Shown: positions 1 through 5,943, numbered from the stretch's first letter. The stretch is 6,166 nucleotides of DNA from an uncultured Eubacteriales bacterium (GCA_900320415.1 ONSE01000035.1:1-6166); one strand, 5' to 3'. Notes: a model not told the origin generated them from the letters alone. Program-made: numbers and translations.

Positions 1-600
1 CCTCTTGCCACCAACTGCTGCTACATCGTCGATGAGGCGACGGGCAAGACCGCCGTCACCGATCCCGGCGCGAAGAGCGACGCGCTCAACGCGCAGATCG
101 AGAAGGACGGCGGCAAGCTGGAATACGTGATACTTACCCACGGTCACTACGACCACATTCTTTACGCAAAGCAGCTCGCGGACAAATTCGGCGCGAAAAT
201 CGTCACAGGAAAGCACTGCGACCCCTTCCTCAGCGACACACGCCTCAACGGGGTGGAGCGCCATATGCTCCGCGAATTCAAGCCCTTCCACGCGGATATC
301 CTCCTCGAGGACGGAGAGACCTTCCTGCTGGGCGAAACCGAGATCAAATATCTCTACACTCCGGGACACACCAGCGGCTGCGGCGTGTACCTTCTTGACG
401 AAGTGATGATCAGCGGCGACACGCTGTTCTGCGAGTCCTACGGCAGAACCGACCTCCCCACAGGCGATGACGAAAAGATGATCCTCTCCCTGAAAAAGCT
501 CAAGGAGCTGGACGGCGATTACACCGTCATCCCCGGACACGGCCCCATTACGACGCTGGATCACGAGCGGCGCTTCAATCCTCTGATGAGGAGACTCTGA
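1..600 (+). CDS. MBL-fold metallo-hydrolase (glyoxalase II-like), 5' end missing
   Basis: The reading frame is open from the first base of the window and ends at TGA 598-600, giving 199 residues. The start lies outside, but only about ten residues should be missing because family members run to about 205-210. The visible protein opens with a Cys-Tyr-Ile-Val strand and an Asp-Pro-Gly turn. The metal-binding set of the metallo-beta-lactamase fold is complete: THGHYDH (H47, H49, D51, H52), GHT (H123), SGDTLF (D140) and PGHG (H180). This layout is that of small glyoxalase II-like (YqgX/GloB-type) hydrolases, which bind two metal ions and cleave thioesters such as S-lactoylglutathione analogues. 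The true substrate cannot be read from the sequence. It is probably cytoplasmic, with no membrane segment in the visible part. The next gene, hemZ, starts one base after the stop, so the two are almost certainly co-transcribed and translationally coupled. The GTG at 127 is internal, not the start. Confidence 0.93.
   Translation, partial: PLATNCCYIVDEATGKTAVTDPGAKSDALNAQIEKDGGKLEYVILTHGHYDHILYAKQLADKFGAKIVTGKHCDPFLSDTRLNGVERHMLREFKPFHADILLEDGETFLLGETEIKYLYTPGHTSGCGVYLLDEVMISGDTLFCESYGRTDLPTGDDEKMILSLKKLKELDGDYTVIPGHGPITTLDHERRFNPLMRRL
588..593 (+). promoter_or_regulatory. Ribosome binding site of hemZ inside the upstream gene
   Basis: GAGGAG lies eight bases before the hemZ ATG at 602 and inside the last codons of the hydrolase gene. 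It supports this start and translational coupling of the two genes. Confidence 0.75.
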
Positions 601-601
601 C

Positions 602-2050
602 ATGAATCTCTACGTCAGGAACAACACCTTCTGGTTTGAGCTGGAAAACCTCACGCGGCTCTTTTTCCCGAACGAAAAGATCAATGTGTTTCGGGAGTTC
701 GAAAGCGTGGAAACGCCGTATATTTACACGGAGCTGTCCGACAGGCTGCTCGTCCGAGTGGAGATCGGCGTGTTTTGTGAGGAAAAGACCGCGCCGCTCC
801 GGGACAGCAGCGAGAGCAATGAGCTTGGCACCGTCAAGCTGCTCTATCAGCTGCTGCGGGATTTCAGCGGCGTCGACCAGCCCTGGGGACTGCTGACGGG
901 TGTGCGCCCCATCAAGCTGCTGCGGCATCTCCGCGCTGAGATCGGAGCGGAGAAGGCGGAAAGGCGGTTCTTGGAGGATTACTTCGTCAGCCCCGAGAAG
1001 CTCCGCCTTGCCTCCGCGACGGAGGAGAACGAGAGAAAGGTGCTCGCGCTCTCGCGTCCCGAATCGTTCAGCCTTTACGTGGGGATCCCGTTCTGTCCCT
1101 CGCGCTGCGCCTATTGCTCCTTTGTGATGGCGTCGGTGGAGCGGGCGAAAAAGCTGACGCAGCCCTACACCGATCTCCTCTGTGAGGAGCTGAAGGCGAC
1201 GGCGGAGATTGCCGCAGACCTGGGGCTGCGGCTGGAAACTGTCTATTTCGGCGGCGGAACGCCGACCACCCTCAGCGCCGAGCAGCTCGGTCAGGTGCTC
1301 GGGACGGTCAACGCGAGCTTCGATATGTCCTCTTGCCGCGAGTTTACCGTGGAGGCGGGCAGACCCGACACCATTACAAGAGAAAAACTAAATTCCTTAA
1401 AAGAAAATAAAGTGAGCCGCATCAGCATCAATCCGCAGACTGTCAGCGACGAGGTGCTGCAGGCAATCGGAAGAAAGCACACCGCGCAGCAGTTTTTTGA
1501 CGCGTTCGCGCTGGCGCGCTCCTGCGGCTTTGACAATATCAATACCGATCTGATCGCGGGCTTGCCGCGCGATACCGCGGAGGGGTTCCGTCAGTCGCTC
1601 GACGCGATGCTGGCGCTGGACGCGGAATGTGTTACCGTCCACACGCTCTGCATGAAGCGTGCCGCCACCCTGACGCAGGACGGCAAGACGCTCAACAGGG
1701 AGGAGGCTGCCGCCGCGCGTGAAATGACGCGCTACGCGGAGGAAGCCCTGACCGCGGGGGGATATATCCCGTACTATCTCTACCGCCAGACGCGGATGGT
1801 GGGCAACCTCGAAAACGTCGGCTGGGCGAAGAGAGGCTTTGAGAGTCTGTACAATGTCTACGTGATGGACGAAACGCATACGATCCTCGCCTGCGGCTCG
1901 GGCGGCGTGACGAAGCTGAAGGATCCGAACAGCGATTATCTGAGCCGTGTTTTCAACTTCAAATACCCTTACGAGTATATTGGGCGATTTGACGAAATAC
2001 TTAAAAGAAAATCAGATATCAAGCGGTTTTATTGTGGTTTACACAGTTGA
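602..2050 (+). CDS. hemZ: HemZ-type radical SAM coproporphyrinogen III dehydrogenase-like protein
   Basis: A 482-residue protein close in length to Bacillus HemZ (about 500). An N-terminal region of about 155 residues, typical of HemZ and absent from HemN/HemW, precedes the radical SAM barrel. The iron-sulfur motif CPSRCAYC gives C165, C169 and C172, the ligands of the 4Fe-4S cluster that cleaves S-adenosylmethionine. FGGGTPT (residues 216-222) is the SAM-binding glycine motif. The C-terminal part carries the HemZ signature YYLYRQ followed by GNLENVGWA. By family, it is annotated as oxygen-independent coproporphyrinogen III oxidase, a haem synthesis step in the cytoplasm. HemN relatives also include haem chaperones and other enzymes, and no other haem genes are visible here, so the exact reaction is uncertain. 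ATG 602 is chosen for its GAGGAG site one base after the previous gene. The last 25 or so codons are notably AT-rich and run into a promoter for the next gene. A short AT-rich stretch also occurs at 1376-1412. Confidence 0.93.
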   Translation: MNLYVRNNTFWFELENLTRLFFPNEKINVFREFESVETPYIYTELSDRLLVRVEIGVFCEEKTAPLRDSSESNELGTVKLLYQLLRDFSGVDQPWGLLTGVRPIKLLRHLRAEIGAEKAERRFLEDYFVSPEKLRLASATEENERKVLALSRPESFSLYVGIPFCPSRCAYCSFVMASVERAKKLTQPYTDLLCEELKATAEIAADLGLRLETVYFGGGTPTTLSAEQLGQVLGTVNASFDMSSCREFTVEAGRPDTITREKLNSLKENKVSRISINPQTVSDEVLQAIGRKHTAQQFFDAFALARSCGFDNINTDLIAGLPRDTAEGFRQSLDAMLALDAECVTVHTLCMKRAATLTQDGKTLNREEAAAAREMTRYAEEALTAGGYIPYYLYRQTRMVGNLENVGWAKRGFESLYNVYVMDETHTILACGSGGVTKLKDPNSDYLSRVFNFKYPYEYIGRFDEILKRKSDIKRFYCGLHS

Positions 2051-2075
2051 TTATTGACAGGAATAGTGCTATACT
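2047..2075 (+). promoter_or_regulatory. Sigma-A promoter (extended -10) for the zinc-ribbon gene
   Basis: The -35 box TTGATT (2047-2052) and -10 box TATACT (2070-2075) are separated by 17 bases, and TGC directly before the -10 box gives the extended -10 element. The -35 box overlaps the hemZ stop codon (2048-2050). Transcription should start near 2082, leaving a leader of about 50 bases before the zinc-ribbon gene. A second -35-like TTGACA at 2054-2059 is too close to this -10 box to work with it. Confidence 0.72.
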
Positions 2076-2093
2076 ATTTGATGAAAAAATACA

Positions 2094-2107
2094 GGGGAGA
2101 AATCCCC
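2094..2107 (+). promoter_or_regulatory. 5' leader hairpin with GAAA tetraloop
   Basis: GGGGA (2094-2098) pairs perfectly with TCCCC (2103-2107) across a GAAA loop, a GNRA tetraloop. It lies about a dozen bases after the predicted transcription start and ends before the ribosome binding site at 2120-2126, so it does not hide that site. No T-run follows, so it is not a terminator. A role in mRNA stability is possible but unproven. Confidence 0.5.
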
Positions 2108-2132
2108 CGACATTAAGAGAAAGGTGACTGTT

Positions 2133-2612
2133 ATGGGAAAATTTGATGAAATTTTTGACGATGTTGTCGTAAACGCGAAAGCGGCAGTGGCGGTTGTTTC
2201 TAAGAAGGCTTCCACCGTTTATGATACCTCAAAGTACAAGATTACCGCCGCCGAGATCAGGGGCGAGATCAACAAGAAGCTCAGAGACCTCGGAAAGTTT
2301 ACCTACAAGAAGGAGGTATTCGGCGTTGACACCTCCGCGGAGGTCGCGCAGATAATCTCCGAAATCAAGGAGCTCAAGGAAAACCTTGACATTATCAACG
2401 GACATATCGACTCCGTGAAGAATCAGAAGAAGTGTCCTCACTGCGACGCGAAGCTGCCCAGAAATTCCGTATACTGCAACATCTGCGGCGCCAAGCTCGA
2501 GGACGAAGCGCCTGTTGACGAGGCTGCCGAGACAGTGGAGGAAACCGTGGCGGAGACCGTGGAAGAGGCGATCGACGCCGTCGGCGGAGCCGCTGAGGAG
2601 ACCGCGGAATAA
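2133..2612 (+). CDS. Small zinc-ribbon protein with coiled coil and acidic tail, function unknown
   Basis: A 159-residue protein that I can describe but not assign a function. Residues 1-65 form a charged, lysine-rich, probably helical region without a transmembrane segment. Residues about 70-98 (AEVAQIISEIKELKENLD and onward) look like a short coiled coil. A treble-clef or rubredoxin-like zinc ribbon follows: CPHC (C101, C104), ten residues, then CNIC (C115, C118). The tail from residue 120 is strongly acidic and probably disordered, with ETV-type tetrapeptide repeats at 133-144. ATG 2133 is preferred because AAAGGTG (2120-2126) lies six bases upstream. A GTG at 2124 is in frame but overlaps that site. 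It has its own promoter after hemZ and lies 41 bases before the flippase gene, so co-transcription with the flippase is likely. The fold suggests nucleic acid or protein binding, but nothing here fixes the partner. Confidence 0.88.
   Translation: MGKFDEIFDDVVVNAKAAVAVVSKKASTVYDTSKYKITAAEIRGEINKKLRDLGKFTYKKEVFGVDTSAEVAQIISEIKELKENLDIINGHIDSVKNQKKCPHCDAKLPRNSVYCNICGAKLEDEAPVDEAAETVEETVAETVEEAIDAVGGAAEETAE
2529..2564 (+). repeat. Three 12-base tandem repeats encoding ETV(E/A)
   Basis: Three consecutive 12-base units encode ETVE, ETVA and ETVE (residues 133-144) in the acidic tail of the zinc-ribbon protein. The units differ at several bases, so this is an old or degenerate repeat. Similar tails may vary in length between strains. 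Confidence 0.55.
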
Positions 2613-2628
2613 TCCGCCGCGCTCCGTC
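2583..2628 (+). other. Two-tier stem-loop across the zinc-ribbon stop codon
   Basis: GGCGGAGC (2583-2590) can pair with GCTCCGTC (2621-2628), with one G-U pair. Nested inside, GCGGA (2604-2608) pairs with TCCGC (2613-2617) around a loop that holds the stop codon. Only a weak AATTTG follows, not a real U-tract, so I do not call a terminator. It could be a 3' end stabiliser or attenuator before the flippase gene. Confidence 0.3.
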
Positions 2629-2641
2629 AATTTGATTCAGC

Positions 2642-2648
2642 AGGTGAT
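2642..2648 (+). promoter_or_regulatory. Ribosome binding site deciding the TTG start of the flippase
   Basis: AGGTGAT lies five bases before TTG 2654. An in-frame TGA at 2645-2647 rules out any earlier start. The first in-frame ATG (2741) would remove most of the first membrane segment, so the TTG start is required for a full-length protein. Confidence 0.7.
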
Positions 2649-2653
2649 ATAAT

Positions 2654-4462
2654 TTGTCAAAAAAATATAACGCGGTAGCCAACGCGCGGCAGAACGCCTC
2701 CCAGACCTTTGTCAAGGGCGCGGCGATCCTGACCGTCAGCATGATCGTGGTCAAGGTGTTCGGCGTTCTGGATAAGGTCATTCTCACCAACATCTACTCC
2801 ATGTTCGGCAAGAGCCTCGCCTCGATGGGAATGGGCATATACAACAACGCCTACGAGGTGTTCGGCGTCATCTTCATCGTTGCGACGGGCGGTCTGCCTA
2901 TCGTCATCTCGCGCATGATATCGCAGAGCATGGCGGAGGAGCGCTACAAGGACGTCAAACAGATCCACAGACTGTCCATACCGCTGTTTTTGGTGGTGGG
3001 ACTTGTCTGCACCATCGGGCTGATGATCATCAGTTTCCCGTACGCGTTCCACTTTATCAAGTCCCCCTACTCCATCTACGCGATGCTGGCGCTGGCGCCG
3101 ACGGTGCTGTTCGGCTGTATCGCGTCGATATACCGCGGCTACTTTGAGGGACAGAGAAATATGTTCCCCACTGCGGTATCCGAGGTCATCGAGGCGGTTG
3201 TCAAGCTGGTGCTGGGCGCGCTGTTCGCGTATTTGATCATGTATTTCGGCATGGCGCACTACCGCGACACGGGAGAATTCCTGTGGTTCCGTTTCCGCGA
3301 CCCCAACGAAGCGCAGAACACCATTCTCGCCTTTTCCGTCGCGGGAAATATTTGCGGCATCTCGCTCGCGAGTCTCAGCTCGAGCGTCTTTCTGATCCTC
3401 AAGTACAAGATCGGCGGCGACGGTATCCCGAAGGAGTTCCTCGAAAACTCCGTTACCGCCAGGCGTCAGAAGGAGACGCTCGGCATCATCATCAAGACCG
3501 CTCTTCCGATCGTGGGCGGCGCTCTCGTAATGAGCATCGGCTCGCTGATCGACGCGGTCATCATCCAGAACGTTCTTTTCAACCTGGCGCAGCAGAACGC
3601 GGACGCGCTGTTCCGCCAGTATCACGAATATTATCCGAAGGAAGTATTCTACGGTCACAGGGATATGCTCCCGACCATCCACACCAGTCTGTGGGGCTGC
3701 TACGGTTCCTCACTCACGCTTATGCAGCTTGTTACCTCCGTTACGCAGGTGTTCGGCTCGAGCGCCATGCCCAGCGTCACCAGCGCGTGGACAAAGGGAG
3801 ACAAGGCGGAGCTGAAGGGCTCGATCGACACCGTCCTCAAGATGACGATGATGTTCACCCTGCCCATGGCGTTCGGTCTCTGCGTGCTGGCGCACCCTGT
3901 CATGGCGTTTATCTATTCCAGCCGCGATATCATTGCCGTAGGCGGCAACGTCCTCACGCTGATGGGCGTCACCACCATTTTCACGGCGATCATCACGCCG
4001 ATATGCAGTATGCTCAACGGCATCGGCAAGGTAAGACTTCCGATGATCCTCTACACCGTCTGCATGGCGGTGAAGATCGGCACGTCGTGGATTTTTGTCA
4101 GCATCCCCGAAATCAATATCCAGGGAGCGACGGCAGGCTCGCTCATTTCCTACGCGATCATCTGCGTGGTGGGTATGTTCCTGCTGATCAAGCACTCCAA
4201 GGTGGTTCCGAACTTCCTTACCACCACTATCAAGCCTTTGATCGGTGCCGTGGGCTGCGCGGCAGCGGCATTCTTTGTCAATATGCTGCTGGAGGGTCAA
4301 ATGAACCACCGCCTGAGCACCATCTGCGCGATCCTCGCCGCAGCGGTTGTTTATGTTGCAATATTACTAGTATTACGTACATTTTCGGCAAAAGAGATCA
4401 GCTTTTTGCCAAAAGGTGAAAAAATCGCGAAAACACTTGAAAAATTACACTTAATTGGTTAA
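2654..4462 (+). CDS. SpoVB/YabM-like polysaccharide or lipid-linked precursor flippase (MOP superfamily)
   Basis: A 602-residue integral membrane protein with about 14 hydrophobic segments, near residues 20-45, 62-90, 107-134, 139-165, 173-200, 222-250, 277-308, 353-380, 395-424, 427-455, 465-488, 492-517, 526-546 and 556-579. The pattern and motifs such as GGLPIVISRMIS (about residue 80) and the GYFEGQRNM loop (about 160) fit the SpoVB/YabM/MurJ group, which moves lipid-linked sugar precursors across the cytoplasmic membrane. Its position before mazG matches yabM of Bacillus, but SpoVB itself (spore cortex) is also possible, so I give no symbol. It is longer than the usual 510-540. The extra length is largely in two hydrophilic loops, residues about 200-222 and 310-346. 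Translation starts at TTG. The last 35 codons are AT-rich and contain the promoter of mazG. Confidence 0.9.
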   Translation: MSKKYNAVANARQNASQTFVKGAAILTVSMIVVKVFGVLDKVILTNIYSMFGKSLASMGMGIYNNAYEVFGVIFIVATGGLPIVISRMISQSMAEERYKDVKQIHRLSIPLFLVVGLVCTIGLMIISFPYAFHFIKSPYSIYAMLALAPTVLFGCIASIYRGYFEGQRNMFPTAVSEVIEAVVKLVLGALFAYLIMYFGMAHYRDTGEFLWFRFRDPNEAQNTILAFSVAGNICGISLASLSSSVFLILKYKIGGDGIPKEFLENSVTARRQKETLGIIIKTALPIVGGALVMSIGSLIDAVIIQNVLFNLAQQNADALFRQYHEYYPKEVFYGHRDMLPTIHTSLWGCYGSSLTLMQLVTSVTQVFGSSAMPSVTSAWTKGDKAELKGSIDTVLKMTMMFTLPMAFGLCVLAHPVMAFIYSSRDIIAVGGNVLTLMGVTTIFTAIITPICSMLNGIGKVRLPMILYTVCMAVKIGTSWIFVSIPEINIQGATAGSLISYAIICVVGMFLLIKHSKVVPNFLTTTIKPLIGAVGCAAAAFFVNMLLEGQMNHRLSTICAILAAAVVYVAILLVLRTFSAKEISFLPKGEKIAKTLEKLHLIG

Positions 4463-4465
4463 AAT
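4437..4465 (+). promoter_or_regulatory. Sigma-A promoter for mazG and the HU gene
   Basis: TTGAAA (4437-4442) and TAAAAT (4460-4465) each match the sigma-A consensus at five of six positions with the ideal 17-base spacing. The -10 box overlaps the flippase stop codon TAA (4460-4462). The predicted start near 4472 lies downstream of the in-frame TTG at 4455, which supports ATG 4506 as the mazG start. Confidence 0.7.
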
Positions 4466-4505
4466 AGAGTACTGTCAGTTATCGGGCGGTATTCGGAGAA
4501 GGAAT

Positions 4506-5309
4506 ATGGAATATCAGCAAAAAGATAGATACAACTTTGACGACCTCGTTGAGATCGTCAGGATTCTCCGCGCCCCGGGCGGTTGTCCGTGGGACAGGGC
4601 GCAGACCCACAAATCCATCCGCTCCAATTTTATTGAGGAGACCTACGAGGCGATCGAGGCGATCGATACCGATGACACGGAGCTTCTCAGGGAGGAGCTG
4701 GGCGATGTGCTGCTCCAGGTCGCTCTTCACTGTGAAATGGAGCGCGAGGCGGAGAGCTTTGACATCAGTGACGTTTGCGACGGGATCTGCAAAAAGCTGG
4801 TTTACCGTCATCCCCACGTATTTGGCGATGTCAAGGCGGAGAACGCCGAGCAGGCGCTGAGCAGCTGGGACGCGGCGAAGATGAAGTCGAAGTCACAGAC
4901 CACCTGTTCCGACGCGATGCGCAGCGTTTCCAAGGCGCTTCCCGCGCTGATGCGCAGTGAAAAGATCCAGAAGAAGGCAGCCAAGGTCGGCTTTGACTGG
5001 GACAATGCCTTAGGCGCGATGACCAAGCTCACCGAGGAGTGCAACGAGCTGAATATCGCGATTGCTCTCGGAAACAGTGAGAACCAGTTCGAGGAAATCG
5101 GCGATGTTCTCTTCACGGTCGTCAATGTGGCGCGTTTCCTTGAGATCGACAGCGAGCACGCGCTGGAGAAGGCGTGCGACAAATTTGTTAACCGCTTCAC
5201 TATGGTGGAGCAGCTTGCCATGGAGCGAGGTATTGATATGAAATCGGCTTCCCTGACACAGCTGGATTCCCTTTGGGAGGAAGTTAAGAAAATACAGAGA
5301 AAAAAATAA
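4506..5309 (+). CDS. mazG: MazG nucleoside triphosphate pyrophosphohydrolase
   Basis: A 267-residue protein of the same length as E. coli MazG (263), with two tandem MazG domains. Domain one carries GCPWDRAQTHKSI (residues 26-38), the magnesium-binding EExxE (E44, E45, E48) and ExxD (E64, D67), and the conserved RHPHVFGD (101-108). Domain two has GFDWD, EECNE (E177, E178, E181) and EIGD (E197, D200), so both metal sites look intact. The family hydrolyses nucleoside triphosphates to monophosphates and pyrophosphate in the cytoplasm, clearing non-canonical nucleotides and, in some species, affecting ppGpp levels. In Bacillus the equivalent YabN has an extra N-terminal tetrapyrrole-methylase-like domain, absent here. 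ATG 4506 is preceded by GGAG (4495-4498) and AAGGA (4499-4503) and gives the standard N-terminus. The longer form from TTG 4455 would add residues unlike the family and start before the predicted promoter's transcript. HU follows after 16 bases. Confidence 0.95.
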   Translation: MEYQQKDRYNFDDLVEIVRILRAPGGCPWDRAQTHKSIRSNFIEETYEAIEAIDTDDTELLREELGDVLLQVALHCEMEREAESFDISDVCDGICKKLVYRHPHVFGDVKAENAEQALSSWDAAKMKSKSQTTCSDAMRSVSKALPALMRSEKIQKKAAKVGFDWDNALGAMTKLTEECNELNIAIALGNSENQFEEIGDVLFTVVNVARFLEIDSEHALEKACDKFVNRFTMVEQLAMERGIDMKSASLTQLDSLWEEVKKIQRKK

Positions 5310-5310
5310 C

Positions 5311-5316
5311 GGAGGT
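5311..5316 (+). promoter_or_regulatory. Ribosome binding site of the HU gene
   Basis: GGAGGT two bases after the mazG stop, nine bases before ATG 5326. A TTG at 5320 is also in frame but only three bases away, and ATG 5326 gives the canonical HU N-terminus MKKTDLI. Confidence 0.75.
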
Positions 5317-5325
5317 AATTTGAAA

Positions 5326-5601
5326 ATGAAAAAGACAGATCTCATTAATGCTATAGCAGAACAGAGCGGCCTTTCCAAGAAAGACGCGGAAAAGGCTCTT
5401 AACGCCGCTCTCGACACCATCATCAAGGCAGTTGCGGCGGGCGACAAGATTCAGCTCACCGGCTTCGGTACCTTTGAGCAGCGCCAGAGAAACGCCAGAA
5501 CGGGCGTGGATCCCAGAACGGGCAGCTCCATCGAGATTGCCGCGTCCAAGGTTCCCGCGTTCAAGGCAGGCAAGGCGTTCAAGGATATCGTAAACCAGTA
5601 A
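5326..5601 (+). CDS. hup: HU family DNA-binding protein
   Basis: A 91-residue protein, the exact usual length of bacterial HU. The N-terminal helices (MKKTDLINAIAE, then a lysine-rich second helix ending near residue 38) form the dimer body. GFGTFEQRQRNART (46-59) leads into the DNA-gripping beta arm, whose tip carries P63 in DPRTG, the proline that intercalates into DNA. The C-terminal helix has PAFKAGKAFKD (77-87). HU dimers bend and compact DNA in the nucleoid without strong sequence preference. The arm reads VDPRTG rather than the more common RNPQTG, a normal variation. No convincing promoter lies between mazG and HU, so expression should come from the promoter at 4437-4465, and an intrinsic terminator follows 16 bases after the stop. 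The symbol hup is the generic family name. Confidence 0.96.
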   Translation: MKKTDLINAIAEQSGLSKKDAEKALNAALDTIIKAVAAGDKIQLTGFGTFEQRQRNARTGVDPRTGSSIEIAASKVPAFKAGKAFKDIVNQ

Positions 5602-5616
5602 TGCAGCAGATGTGAC

Positions 5617-5644
5617 AAAAGAGCCGCCAGGCTCTTTTTGTTTT
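5617..5644 (+). terminator. Rho-independent terminator after the HU gene
   Basis: AAAAGAGCC (5617-5625) pairs perfectly with GGCTCTTTT (5630-5638) around a GCCA loop, and the T-rich tail runs to 5644 with one G. The A-rich left flank could make it work weakly on the other strand too. The ribosome binding site of rqcP begins two bases after the tail, so rqcP without its own visible promoter must depend on read-through. Confidence 0.85.
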
Positions 5645-5645
5645 G

Positions 5646-5652
5646 AAGGAGG
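5646..5652 (+). promoter_or_regulatory. Ribosome binding site of rqcP
   Basis: AAGGAGG lies four bases before ATG 5657. It decides the start: an in-frame GTG at 5612 would put the terminator hairpin inside the coding region and has no such site. Confidence 0.8.
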
Positions 5653-5656
5653 CAGT

Positions 5657-5896
5657 ATGAGACTCGATAAATATTTGAAGGTATCGCGCCTGATCAAGCG
5701 CAGAACCGTGGCAAACGAGGCGTGCGACGCGGGAAAAATCGTTGTCAACGGAAAGCCTGCCCGCGCGTCCTATGACGTCAAGGTGGGAGACATCATTGAG
5801 ATCACGCTCGGGGCGCGCTCTGTCAGGGTGCAGGTGCGCGAGGTGAAGGAGACAGTCCGCAAGGAGGATGCCGACACCATGTACACGGCGGTGTGA
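5657..5896 (+). CDS. rqcP: S4-domain ribosome quality control protein RqcP (YabO)
   Basis: A 79-residue protein made almost entirely of an S4 RNA-binding domain (residues 1-60), slightly shorter than Bacillus RqcP/YabO (86). The S4 signature is clear: MRLDKYLKVSRLIKRRTVA with basic residues R2, K5, K8, R11, K14, R15 and R16, then a GKIVVNGKPA hairpin and the VKVGDIIEI strand. In the related Hsp15/RqcP family the protein binds stalled 50S subunits carrying peptidyl-tRNA. RqcP works with RqcH to add alanine tails to incomplete chains so they can be degraded. No rqcH gene is in the window. The neighbourhood mazG-rqcP-yabP is the conserved yabN-yabO-yabP order of Firmicutes, which supports the assignment over other S4 proteins such as HslR. 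A terminator stands just upstream and yabP follows after 123 bases. Confidence 0.93.
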   Translation: MRLDKYLKVSRLIKRRTVANEACDAGKIVVNGKPARASYDVKVGDIIEITLGARSVRVQVREVKETVRKEDADTMYTAV

Positions 5897-5943
5897 TCAC
5901 AGTTTAGCGGCGGTTTTTGTTTATCAAGAATCGGTGCAGGACG

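Noticed and set aside
2054..2075. TTGACA as the -35 box of the zinc-ribbon promoter
   Set aside because: It is only ten bases from TATACT; TTGATT at 2047 has the right 17-base spacing.
2657..3682. Long open frame of 341 codons on the - strand opposite the flippase gene
   Set aside because: Composition rich in Arg, Asp and His without any domain pattern, a typical shadow of a GC-rich membrane protein gene.
4356..4383. TTGCAA-N16-TACATT as another mazG promoter
   Set aside because: Only four of six matches in each box, and a much better promoter lies at 4437-4465.
3283..4419. Long open frame of 378 codons on the + strand in another frame of the flippase gene
   Set aside because: Low-complexity Arg/His/Gln-rich translation with no ribosome site; a shadow frame, while the flippase frame shows clear membrane segments.
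4455..4505. Upstream TTG start for mazG
   Set aside because: It lies before the predicted transcription start, has no good ribosome site, and adds residues not seen in the family.
5612..5656. Upstream GTG start for rqcP
   Set aside because: It would translate through the terminator hairpin; ATG 5657 has AAGGAGG and the canonical MRLDKYL start.
5892..5901. Perfect 10-base palindrome TGTGATCACA over the rqcP stop codon, resembling CRP half-sites
   Set aside because: CRP sites need a six-base spacer between the half-sites, the palindrome is short, and it partly encodes the protein end. Likely chance.
5902..5922. T-rich stretch after rqcP as a terminator
   Set aside because: No stem of useful strength ends just before the T-run; nearby GACACC/GGTGT pairing is short and lies in the coding region.
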